The translations under genes and the position numbers were made by a program. From an uncultured Maribacter sp. (GTDB lineage: Bacteria > Bacteroidota > Bacteroidia > Flavobacteriales > Flavobacteriaceae), in NCBI GenBank assembly GCA_905479535.1, contig CAJQMW010000009.1, forward strand, positions 1-8,117: DNA of 8,117 nucleotides. Direction: 5' to 3'. Shown here piece by piece: positions 1-6,913 of this stretch; position 1 is the first letter of the stretch; every line of letters starts with the position of its first letter. The notes under the pieces were generated by a model. The model ran no database searches. It saw only the letters and a program-made list of their open reading frames with translations, and was not told the DNA's origin.

Positions 1-169
1 GTTGGAGCGTTTTATGGAAGATTTAAGCGGAGTAAGTGCCAAAACCAAAGAAAAAATTATAAGGGAAGAGTTAGGAAACGAGGCTTTCTCCATACTTCAA
101 GAATTTAAGTCGGCCATGGAGCAAAAGGGAGTACAGGCAAGAATTCCCTTTGTCTTAAACATTAAATAA
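1..169 (+). CDS. C-terminal end of an unrecognised protein (5' truncated by the window)
   Basis: An open frame runs from position 2 to a TAA at 167-169 and gives about 55 residues ending in ARIPFVLNIK. The visible part is charged and helical (around EDLSGVSAKTKEKIIREELG), with no transmembrane segment and no catalytic motif I can name. The start lies outside the window. Its stop codon shares its last A with the ATG of the next gene (TAATG), which suggests translational coupling and one transcript with the queuosine-precursor transporter. I do not recognise the family from this fragment. A small-molecule or RNA-modifying enzyme would fit the neighbour, but that is only a guess. Reality of the gene: likely, given an uninterrupted frame ending exactly at the next start. 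Function: unknown. Confidence 0.7.
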   Translation, partial: LERFMEDLSGVSAKTKEKIIREELGNEAFSILQEFKSAMEQKGVQARIPFVLNIK

Positions 170-879
170 TGACTCTTAAAGATAAATTGCTTGCAAGGAA
201 GATTTATTTGTATCTGGGTGCCCTTTTCATCACCTCTCTTGTTGTTTCCAATCTAATTTTCCAGAAGTTCTTTTATTGGCATCCTTTTGGTGATGTAACC
301 TTGTTCGGGGCACCATTGTTTGAGATTTCGGTCGGTATTTTGCCCTATCCGGTTACCTTTTTGATTACGGATTTGATTTCTGAAATCTTCGGTAAAAAGA
401 AAGCGAACCAAATTGTGGTAGCGGGGATTTTTGCTTCCTTCTTTTCACTTACCATAGTGTATACGGCCAACGCCGTTCCCGCAACGATTTGGTCTCCGGT
501 TCAGGATAAATTGTTCACTTCCGTATTCGGAAATACGATAGTGGCCGTTTTTGCATCGATGATGGCCTATTTATTAGCGCAATTTGTGGATATTCAATTG
601 TATCATTTCTGGAAAGACCTGACCAAGGGTAAATATCTATGGATACGGAATAATTTCTCCACATTTTCCTCGCAGCTCATAGACACGTTTACGGTTGTTC
701 TTTTGCTCAGTTCGTTTGGGGAGATACCGTGGGACAAGTTTGTAGGGCTCGTAATCAGCGGATTCATATTTAAGATAATTATAGCATTTCTAGACACCCC
801 TTTCCTTTATTTGTTCGTATATATGCTTAGAAAACGATTTAATTTGACGGTGGGCCAAGAAATAGACTTGGATGCATAA
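169..879 (+). CDS. yhhQ: Queuosine precursor transporter (YhhQ / VUT, DUF165 family)
   Basis: This 236-residue inner-membrane protein matches the YhhQ/VUT family, which imports queuosine precursors (preQ0/preQ1) for modification of the tRNA wobble base in GUN-anticodon tRNAs. The family hallmark is seen at residues 58-80: a LPYPVTFLITDLISEIFGKK-type stretch in which a hydrophobic helix carries acidic and proline residues. Other typical parts are DIQLYHFWK (141-149), RNNFSTFSSQLIDT (160-173) and a late LDTP (208-211). About six hydrophobic segments are visible, near 13-33, 47-72, 82-102, 122-142, 170-186 and 192-221. Length fits the family. The start is firm because an in-frame TAA sits at 163-165, just two codons upstream. 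It overlaps the preceding stop by one base, so it is probably co-transcribed with that gene. The exact precursor taken up cannot be read from sequence. Confidence 0.92.
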   Translation: MTLKDKLLARKIYLYLGALFITSLVVSNLIFQKFFYWHPFGDVTLFGAPLFEISVGILPYPVTFLITDLISEIFGKKKANQIVVAGIFASFFSLTIVYTANAVPATIWSPVQDKLFTSVFGNTIVAVFASMMAYLLAQFVDIQLYHFWKDLTKGKYLWIRNNFSTFSSQLIDTFTVVLLLSSFGEIPWDKFVGLVISGFIFKIIIAFLDTPFLYLFVYMLRKRFNLTVGQEIDLDA

Positions 880-891
880 TATAATCGTCAA

Positions 892-905
892 TTAACAGTT
901 GTTAA
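892..905. repeat. Short inverted repeat in the transporter-AsmA spacer
   Basis: TTAACA and TGTTAA face each other across a 2-bp GT centre, a 6-bp inverted repeat inside the 44-bp gap between the transporter stop and the AsmA start. It has the shape of a small operator, or it could be a chance palindrome in AT-rich DNA. It lacks a GC-rich stem with a T tract, so it is not a classical terminator. No matching Bacteroidota -7 element (TAnnTTTG) was seen in this gap. Confidence 0.25.
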
Positions 906-923
906 GAAAAATCCGATGTAAAC

Positions 924-3674
924 ATGAAGAAGAGAATTTTACGAATAGCCGGGATTGTTGTTTTATTGATTATAGGAATCCTAGTCGCTGCGCCTTTTGT
1001 TTTAGAAGCGAAGATTGGGGAGTTGATCAAGAACAACGTAAACAACAACGTCAACGCAACACTGGATTTTAGCGATGCCGATTTAAGCCTAATCAAAAGT
1101 TTTCCGAACGCAGAAGTTCAGCTTTCCGGAGTTACTTTGATTAACAAGGCTCCTTTTGAAGGGGATACCTTGTTTGCGGCAGAAGACATGGAATTGGTGA
1201 TGGGAATCGGGGAATTGTTCAAGGGACAGGGCGAGGCTATTGGAATACGAAAAATCCTTTTGGATGGCGCAAACTTGAACATCAAGATAAATAAGTCCGA
1301 GGATGCCAATTACGATATCACAAAGGAAGTGGAGGGTGAGACAACAACTAATGATACTTCCGATGGTTTCATGTTCAACCTGGAATCCTATGAGCTATTG
1401 AACGCTACGGTTAATTATAAGGATTTATCCTCTGGGATGGCACTTATGGTAGAGGAAATTCAGCATAATGGAACAGGGGATTTATCGTTGACCACATCGG
1501 AACTGGAAACGTATACAGAGGCATTGGTTAGTTTTGAAATGGACAGTACCAATTACTTGAACAAGAACAGAGTGAAGTTGAACGCTGTAATCGGTATCGA
1601 TTTACTGGAAAATAAATACTCATTTTTAAAGAACGAGGCAACCGTCAACCAGCTTCCGTTGGTTTTCGATGGTTTTGTAAAGTTGAACGAAGAGAATCAA
1701 GAAGTAAATATTAGTTTTAAGACCCCATCATCTGATTTTAAAAACTTCTTGGCCGTAATCCCGGAGACTTATTCCAAGAATATTTCCAATGTAGAAACAA
1801 CTGGGAATTTCGTCGTTGAAGGTAACTTTAACGGCATTGTTGATGAAGAACGTATTCCAAAATTCAATATCTCCATTAATTCGGAAAATGCTTCTTTCAA
1901 GTACCCTGATTTGCCCAAGGCCGTGCGGAATATATTTATCGATGTACTTGTAAGCAATGAAACCGGAATTGCAGAGGACACCTATGTGAATATCAATAGG
2001 GCTTCCTTTATGATCGATGAGGATAAATTCAATTTAACCTCAAAAATAACTGAGCTTATGGGCAACACTAAGGTGAACGCTAACGTAGATGGCAAAATGA
2101 ACTTGGCCAACATCTCAAAGGCTTATCCCGTACCGGCAGATTTGGATCTGAAAGGGTTATTAACCGCTGACGTGACCACTGCTTTTGACATGGCTTCCAT
2201 AGAAAGGAAGCAATACGAGAAGACCAATACTACCGGAAAAATGAGTGTAAGGGATTTTGAATACAAATCACCCGAAATACCGAATCCGGTAAAACTGAAC
2301 GCCGTTGCTTTAACCTTCAATCCCAAAACCGTTACGTTGAACGAATTGAATGGTGCAACGGGAAAAACCGATTTTAATATAACTGGAAGCATTAATAACC
2401 TACTGGGTTTCATGTTCAATAATGAAAACGTAGAAGGAAATTTTGATTTGAAGTCGAACGTTTTTGCTTTGAACGATTTTATGGTAGCGGAGGACACAAA
2501 TACAAATGGTGAAAAAACGCAAAGCGATGTAGCCATAAAATCCGAAGAGAGAATCAAGATTCCGTCTTTTTTGGATGCCAATATCAATGCATCTGCGAAT
2601 ACGGTGCTTTATGACAATATTACCCTTAAAGACGTTAAAGGGAACCTTAGGATTAAAGATGAGAAAGCTACGTTGAGCAATATGACTTCCTCCCTCTTTG
2701 ATGGCAAGGTAGGTTTTAATGGGGAGGTTTCTACAAAGAACGAAACCCCTACGTTTGCGATGCGCTTGGCCATGGATCAACTTCAAATAGGGGAGACCTT
2801 TCAAGCCTTGGAGCTTTTTAGGGTGTTGGCACCCATTGCAAGGGTACTTAAGGGAAAGCTGTCTTCGGACATTGAGCTTTCCGGGAACCTAAGGGACGAT
2901 TTTACACCGGACCTATTGAGTTTAAGCGGGAACATTTTAGCGGATATTCTTACCAGGGAAATAGATACGGAGCAAGCACCCATTCTGTCCGCTTTGGATA
3001 GTAAACTAGGTTTTTTGAACCTGGAGGAATTAAGTTTAAAAGAGCTGAAAACGAAACTATCTTTTGAGGATGGTCTGGTTTCTGTAAAGCCATTTACCAT
3101 TAACTATAAGGACATCGCCATTAATATAGATGGTAGCCACACCTTTGACAGTAAAATGAACTATAAGGCCACTTTGGAAGTCCCGGCGAAATATTTGGGG
3201 AAAGATATAAATGCATTGATTGCCAGAATAGACGATACAGAACTTAATAACTTAACCATACCGGTAATTGCAAATATCGGTGGTGCGTATACCAGTCCGC
3301 AAGTAACCACGGATTTGACTTCCGGGGTGAAAAATTTGACCAATCAATTAATAGAAATCGAAAAGCAAAAACTGGTCAATAAAGGAAAGGACAAGGCAAA
3401 GGAGTTAATTGGCGGAATTCTTTCCGAGAATCAACAAAAAAGAGATTCTTCAAAAAAGGAGAATTCTGTAAAAGAGAATGCGAAGGATGTAATCGGTGGA
3501 ATTTTGGGAGGCACCAAAACCAAAGACTCTACCATAACTAAAACGGATTCCGTTCCCGCTAAAAAAGAGGAAGACGTAGTCAAAGAAAAAGCAAAAGATA
3601 TTCTAGGAGGGCTTCTAGGCAAAAAGAAAAAAACGGAAGCAGCGGTCAAAAAAGATTCGGCTAACCAACGGTGA
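924..3674 (+). CDS. AsmA-like envelope protein
   Basis: This 916-residue protein has one N-terminal membrane anchor (about residues 5-26, RILRIAGIVVLLIIGILVAA) after a KKR start, followed by a long, repetitive beta-rich region expected to lie in the periplasm. The pattern FSDADLSLIKSFPNAEVQLSG right after the anchor is typical of AsmA family proteins of Bacteroidota, and residues about 560-810 resemble the AsmA C-terminal region. AsmA relatives belong to the bridge-like, lipid-transfer-related group that spans the envelope and affects outer-membrane homeostasis; a lipid-transport role here is inferred from family. The last ~95 residues are a Lys/Glu/Asp/Ser-rich tail with a repeated motif. 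The start is fixed by an in-frame TAA at 903-905. It lies 44 bp after the transporter on the same strand, so read-through is possible. The 3' end overlaps the convergent DUF2797 gene by 14 bp. Confidence 0.85.
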   Translation: MKKRILRIAGIVVLLIIGILVAAPFVLEAKIGELIKNNVNNNVNATLDFSDADLSLIKSFPNAEVQLSGVTLINKAPFEGDTLFAAEDMELVMGIGELFKGQGEAIGIRKILLDGANLNIKINKSEDANYDITKEVEGETTTNDTSDGFMFNLESYELLNATVNYKDLSSGMALMVEEIQHNGTGDLSLTTSELETYTEALVSFEMDSTNYLNKNRVKLNAVIGIDLLENKYSFLKNEATVNQLPLVFDGFVKLNEENQEVNISFKTPSSDFKNFLAVIPETYSKNISNVETTGNFVVEGNFNGIVDEERIPKFNISINSENASFKYPDLPKAVRNIFIDVLVSNETGIAEDTYVNINRASFMIDEDKFNLTSKITELMGNTKVNANVDGKMNLANISKAYPVPADLDLKGLLTADVTTAFDMASIERKQYEKTNTTGKMSVRDFEYKSPEIPNPVKLNAVALTFNPKTVTLNELNGATGKTDFNITGSINNLLGFMFNNENVEGNFDLKSNVFALNDFMVAEDTNTNGEKTQSDVAIKSEERIKIPSFLDANINASANTVLYDNITLKDVKGNLRIKDEKATLSNMTSSLFDGKVGFNGEVSTKNETPTFAMRLAMDQLQIGETFQALELFRVLAPIARVLKGKLSSDIELSGNLRDDFTPDLLSLSGNILADILTREIDTEQAPILSALDSKLGFLNLEELSLKELKTKLSFEDGLVSVKPFTINYKDIAINIDGSHTFDSKMNYKATLEVPAKYLGKDINALIARIDDTELNNLTIPVIANIGGAYTSPQVTTDLTSGVKNLTNQLIEIEKQKLVNKGKDKAKELIGGILSENQQKRDSSKKENSVKENAKDVIGGILGGTKTKDSTITKTDSVPAKKEEDVVKEKAKDILGGLLGKKKKTEAAVKKDSANQR
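3387..3620 (+). repeat. Three copies of a K-x-x-A-K-[DE]-x-[IL]-G-G-[IL]-L motif in the AsmA tail
   Basis: The C-terminal tail of the AsmA-like protein repeats a short motif three times: KDKAKELIGGIL (residues 822-833), VKENAKDVIGGILGG (849-863) and VKEKAKDILGGLLG (886-899). The conserved alanines are at 825, 853 and 890, so the spacing is uneven (28 and 37 residues). Linkers are rich in Lys, Ser, Thr and Asp. Each copy could form a short amphipathic helix ending in a Gly-Gly hinge. The DNA copies have diverged in codon use, so this is a protein-level repeat and not a recent tandem DNA duplication. Confidence 0.75.
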
Positions 3675-4455
3675 GCCCAACATAATAGCCCTCGTTCCCC
3701 CTAATGTTGAAGACCGTGTCGTCTTCAAAGATGAGGTATTGTCCTTTTATCCCTTTTAACTTGCCTTCGTACACCGGCGTTTTATCCAAATTCAAACTTT
3801 TTACTTTTTCTGGATAATGCAAAACGGGGAAATCAAGATTCGTTTCCGTATTGGATGCGATAAAATATTCCTTGGCCTCGTCCGGTATAAAAGGTTTCAA
3901 TTTATTCCGCCAAGCTACCAAATCCTCGTCATCTACATCGTTGGTCAGCATCTTGCGCCAATTGGTTTTATCACCTACATGATCTTTAAGGGCCACCTCG
4001 GTAATCCCTGCCAGGTAACGGTTAGGGACTTCTACAATTTCAATGGCTTCGTGCGCCCCTTGGTCTATCCATCTGGTGGGCACTTGGGTCTTTCTGGTTA
4101 CCCCTACTTTAACGTTGCTGGAATTGGCCAGATATACGATGTGGGGCTGTAACTGTACTTTCTTTTCATATGTCAGGTCCCTATCCTCTTTGTCCAAATG
4201 GGCGGTACTTAATTCCGGCCTCATAATCCAATCGCCTGCCGAAGGAATTTCAAAAAAGCAGTTTTTGCAGAAGCCTTGTCTGTATATGGGCCGGTCATTC
4301 TTACAGTTAAGGCATTGGAACTTTAAGAATTCAATTTTCAATTCTTTGTCCAGTACCTGATTTACATTTAGGAAATCTGATTCAAAGAGCATGTAGTATT
4401 GGATGGGCGTGCCAATCTCAGTTTGCATTTTTTTTAAAACGCCTTCATATTGCAT
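3661..4455 (-). CDS. DUF2797 protein with zinc-binding cysteines and a GIY-YIG-like segment
   Basis: This 264-residue protein matches DUF2797, a family without an established function. A treble-clef or zinc-ribbon-like motif is visible: C48-LN-C51 and C63-KN-C66. It is followed at about 105-155 by VYLA, KVGVT, R121, R128-W129 and E153, an order that resembles the GIY-YIG nuclease fold with degenerate signature tyrosines. The last ~40 residues (YEGKLKGIKGQYLIF) look like a small beta-barrel. No signal peptide is seen, so it is probably cytoplasmic. The frame opens at a TTG (4459-4461), but ATG at 4453-4455, two codons later, is the better start. It is divergent from GH3 across 77 bp and its stop (3661-3663) lies inside the 3' end of the AsmA gene. 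A nucleic-acid-related role is inference only. Confidence 0.85.
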   Translation of the reverse strand: MQYEGVLKKMQTEIGTPIQYYMLFESDFLNVNQVLDKELKIEFLKFQCLNCKNDRPIYRQGFCKNCFFEIPSAGDWIMRPELSTAHLDKEDRDLTYEKKVQLQPHIVYLANSSNVKVGVTRKTQVPTRWIDQGAHEAIEIVEVPNRYLAGITEVALKDHVGDKTNWRKMLTNDVDDEDLVAWRNKLKPFIPDEAKEYFIASNTETNLDFPVLHYPEKVKSLNLDKTPVYEGKLKGIKGQYLIFEDDTVFNIRGNEGYYVGLTVG

Positions 4456-4532
4456 AGGCAAATCTAATTAACTGTTCGATTTGAAATTGATGTGGATATA
4501 AACTATTTTTAGCCGTATAAAGATACCCAAAA
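4456..4532. promoter_or_regulatory. Divergent intergenic region between DUF2797 and GH3
   Basis: This 77-bp AT-rich gap separates the two divergent start codons and so should hold both promoters. I found no perfect Bacteroidota -7 box (TAnnTTTG) on either strand. The closest is TATCTTTA on the minus strand (7 of 8 bases, about 4517-4524), without an obvious -33 TTG partner. No Shine-Dalgarno sequence precedes either start, as is common in this phylum. The regulatory role is inferred from the layout, not from a recognised site. Confidence 0.4.
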
Positions 4533-6047
4533 ATGCCGATTCCGCTTTTTAATTCAATAGCTTCTTGGTTGCTGAAAAAGCGCTATCATCAAATTGAACT
4601 TTTTCTAAAATACCCGGAAGAGGTCCAGGAAGAATTAATGTTGCAGCTTTTGGAGATTGCCGAGGATACTGAAATCGGAAGGCAGTACGAGTTTGAGTCC
4701 ATTAATAATTATGAAACTTTTAGGGATAGAGTGCCTATTGTTTGCTATGAGGATATTGAAGCGATTATAGAGCGCAATAGAAGGGGCGAGCAAAATCTCT
4801 TTTGGCCTACCAATATTAAGCACTTTGCCAAAAGTAGCGGTACCACAAATGCCAAAAGCAAATTCATTCCAGTTAGTTCTGAAGCTTTGGAGGATTGCCA
4901 TTACAAATCCGGTAAAGACTTGCTTTGTCTGTACTTGAACAATAATGAGAATTCACAGTTGTTTACGGGAAAAAGCCTCAGACTTGGTGGTAGTAAGAAA
5001 TTATACGAGGACAATGGCTCCTTTTTCGGTGATCTCTCGGCCATACTTATAGATAACATGCCACTTTGGGCCGAGTTTAGTAGTACACCAAGTAATCGGG
5101 TTTCCCTAATGAGCGAATGGGAAAGTAAGCTAAAGGCTATAATAAATGAAAGTGTACAGGAAAATGTGACGAGTTTGGCGGGCGTACCTTCATGGATGCT
5201 AGTCTTGCTGAATAGTGTTTTGGAAGATACCGGAAAAGAAAGTGTTTTTGAGGTTTGGGAAAATTTAGAAGTCTATTTCCACGGAGGGGTCAATTTTAGT
5301 CCTTACAAAGAGCAATACAAGAATATACTTCCAAGAAAAAGTTTCAGATATTATGAAATCTACAATGCGTCCGAGGGTTTTTTTGCCATTCAGGATAGAA
5401 ACGGAGCGGACGACCTTTTATTAATGTTGGATTATGGTATATTTTACGAATTTATTCCTATGGACCGGCATGGCACTGATATGCAGCAGGCCATTCCGTT
5501 ATCCGAAGTGGAGGTAGGGAAGAACTATGCCATAATAATTACGACCAACTCGGGTCTTTGGCGTTATAAAATTGGGGACACCGTAAGGTTTACATCTAAA
5601 AAGCCCTATCGTATTAAGGTTACGGGACGCACCAAGCATCATATTAATGTTTTTGGAGAGGAGCTGATCATTGAAAATGCCGAGGAGGCCCTAAAGGCGG
5701 TCTGTAGAAAAGCCGGTGCGGAGATTAAGGATTATACTGCTGGACCCGTATTTATGAAGGGGAAAGAGAAAGGAGCGCACGAGTGGATAATAGAATTTAG
5801 AAAACCACCGGAGGACCTTCAATATTTCACGGAGTTTTTGGATAATGCGCTCAAAGCCTTAAATTCAGATTATGAAGCAAAACGTTACAATAATATAACT
5901 TTGACTATGCCTAAAGTTCATACGGCAAGGGAAAATCTTTTCTATGATTGGTTGAAGGCGAACGATAAACTAGGAGGTCAACATAAAATTCCACGACTCT
6001 CCAACAAACGGGAATACATTGAAGAACTGCTTCGGATGAACATGTAA
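4533..6047 (+). CDS. GH3 family protein (bacterial, acyl-adenylate-forming fold)
   Basis: This 504-residue cytoplasmic protein is a bacterial member of the GH3 family, named for plant auxin-responsive enzymes that adenylate a carboxylic acid and join it to an amino acid. Adenylation motifs are all visible: the phosphate-binding SSGTTNAKSK (101-110), YNASEGFF (277-284), LWRYKIGDTVRF (342-353) and the hinge region VTGRTKHHINVFGEEL (363-378). The C-terminal domain ends in a conserved-looking DKLGGQHKIPRLSNKREY segment. Length fits bacterial members. The start is firm, since an in-frame TAA lies at 4518-4520. It is transcribed alone, divergent from DUF2797 and followed by a 308-bp gap. The substrate of bacterial GH3 proteins is not known to me; intact motifs suggest an active enzyme forming an acyl-adenylate, and the acceptor cannot be predicted. 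Confidence 0.92.
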   Translation: MPIPLFNSIASWLLKKRYHQIELFLKYPEEVQEELMLQLLEIAEDTEIGRQYEFESINNYETFRDRVPIVCYEDIEAIIERNRRGEQNLFWPTNIKHFAKSSGTTNAKSKFIPVSSEALEDCHYKSGKDLLCLYLNNNENSQLFTGKSLRLGGSKKLYEDNGSFFGDLSAILIDNMPLWAEFSSTPSNRVSLMSEWESKLKAIINESVQENVTSLAGVPSWMLVLLNSVLEDTGKESVFEVWENLEVYFHGGVNFSPYKEQYKNILPRKSFRYYEIYNASEGFFAIQDRNGADDLLLMLDYGIFYEFIPMDRHGTDMQQAIPLSEVEVGKNYAIIITTNSGLWRYKIGDTVRFTSKKPYRIKVTGRTKHHINVFGEELIIENAEEALKAVCRKAGAEIKDYTAGPVFMKGKEKGAHEWIIEFRKPPEDLQYFTEFLDNALKALNSDYEAKRYNNITLTMPKVHTARENLFYDWLKANDKLGGQHKIPRLSNKREYIEELLRMNM

Positions 6048-6355
6048 CTTTCTGTTAAAATTCCTTTGTTTATTGAATGACAATAACGCAGTCGTCCCAA
6101 ACTGATGGATTTAAATATTGTTTCATAATCCAAAAGCACATTATTCTCATAATGATTACCTGATTGGATATAGAACATATTCAGTACATTTCATCGATTT
6201 CTTCATCAATCGGTTATTTGGAAAACGTATCATAATTGAAGAGAAAAGGGCTACATCGATGATTTGTAGCGACTAAACAAATAAATGATGGTTTCCGTCG
6301 TTAAAGAATGAACTTAGAGAAATATTTCTTAACCTAACCGATAAAAATCGTAGTC
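6048..6355. other. 308-bp non-coding region between GH3 and the hydrolase-like gene
   Basis: This is the longest gap in the window. All plus frames are broken by stops, and no tRNA, known riboswitch or terminator with a GC stem and T tract was seen. Small structures exist: GCTACA/TGTAGC (6250-6255 with 6265-6270, 9-nt loop), a bulged hairpin near 6300-6333 and a CGAT-AAAA-ATCG turn (6339-6350) just before the next start. It presumably carries the 3' end of the GH3 transcript and the promoter of the hydrolase-like gene, but no clear TAnnTTTG box was found. Confidence 0.5.
6300..6333 (+). other. Possible hairpin / palindrome in the leader of the hydrolase-like gene
   Basis: GTTAA-A-GAA (6300-6308) can pair with TTCTTAAC (6326-6333), giving eight base pairs with one bulged A and a 17-nt loop. 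The 3' arm overlaps a perfect 12-bp palindrome, AGAAATATTTCT (6318-6329). The structure ends 22 bases before the ATG at 6356. It could be an operator or a leader structure, but it is AT-rich and may be chance. Confidence 0.25.
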
Positions 6356-6913
6356 ATGGCTAAAAAACTGGTAATAGTTTCTGACATGTGGGGAACTAAA
6401 AAAGGACTTTGGATTACTTCCTATTTAGGATACTTACAGCAATATTTTGACATTACTTTCTATGACAGTCAGCAACTGGCCAATTTGGATTTAGCAATTA
6501 ATTCGGAAGAAAATATTCACAAGGCTTTCGTAGAAGGCGGTATTGATACGGCAGTAGCGCATTTGTTGAAAAAAGAAAAGAATTCCTGTTACTATCTAGG
6601 GTTCGGTATTGGCGGAACAATTATTTGGAACGCTGCAAAAAAAGGACTGCCTGTAAAATCCCTTTATGGTGTCTCTGCAATTAGAATACGCCTTGAGCAA
6701 GATAAACCATGCGCCCCTTTCACCTTACTTTATGGTGAGAACGATTCCGCTAGGCCAGACAATACTTGGGCTAGCAGTCTGGGTGTTGAAATGGAAATTT
6801 TTAAAAATTTCGGACACACTCTTTATACGGATGAAAAGGTAATCAAGAAAGTGTGTATGGATCTTTTGGGCCAAGTAACCCAAATGGTGCCTAAAGAAAA
6901 GAAGGTCGTATAG
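6356..6913 (+). CDS. Small alpha/beta-hydrolase-like protein with a glycine at the nucleophile position
   Basis: This 185-residue protein has the layout of a compact alpha/beta hydrolase. A first strand, KKLVIVSDMWG (3-13), is followed by the nucleophile elbow YYLGFGIGGTIIW (79-91), then LLYGENDSARPD (124-135) with the expected acid (D130 or D135) and FGHTLY (152-157) with the expected histidine H154. The elbow should read G-x-S-x-G; here it is G82-F-G84-I-G86, so the serine is replaced by glycine (GGT at 6605-6607). Hydrolase activity by the usual mechanism is therefore not expected. No signal peptide is seen, so it is probably cytoplasmic. The start is firm: an in-frame TAA lies at 6335-6337. 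It is preceded by 308 non-coding bases and ends directly against the clpX stop. Substrate and role are unknown. Confidence 0.75.
   Translation: MAKKLVIVSDMWGTKKGLWITSYLGYLQQYFDITFYDSQQLANLDLAINSEENIHKAFVEGGIDTAVAHLLKKEKNSCYYLGFGIGGTIIWNAAKKGLPVKSLYGVSAIRIRLEQDKPCAPFTLLYGENDSARPDNTWASSLGVEMEIFKNFGHTLYTDEKVIKKVCMDLLGQVTQMVPKEKKVV

Noticed and set aside
2123..2804. Long minus-strand open frames inside the AsmA gene
   Set aside because: They are antisense to a continuous, clearly coding AsmA frame and their products look like no known family; shadows of codon composition.
3817..4360. Plus-strand open frames opposite DUF2797
   Set aside because: They are antisense to a recognised family and show no domain or start context of their own.
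4459..4461. TTG start for the DUF2797 protein
   Set aside because: An ATG two codons downstream (4453-4455) begins MQYEGVLKK and is the more usual start; nothing upstream favours TTG.
5978..6178. Minus-strand 66-residue open frame spanning the GH3 end and the gap
   Set aside because: Half overlaps the conserved GH3 C-terminus in antisense; the product has no recognisable motif and no support for expression.
6865..6884. TTTGGG/CCCAAA hairpin as a terminator for clpX
   Set aside because: The stem is only six pairs with an 8-nt loop, has no T tract on the minus strand, and lies inside the hydrolase-like coding frame.
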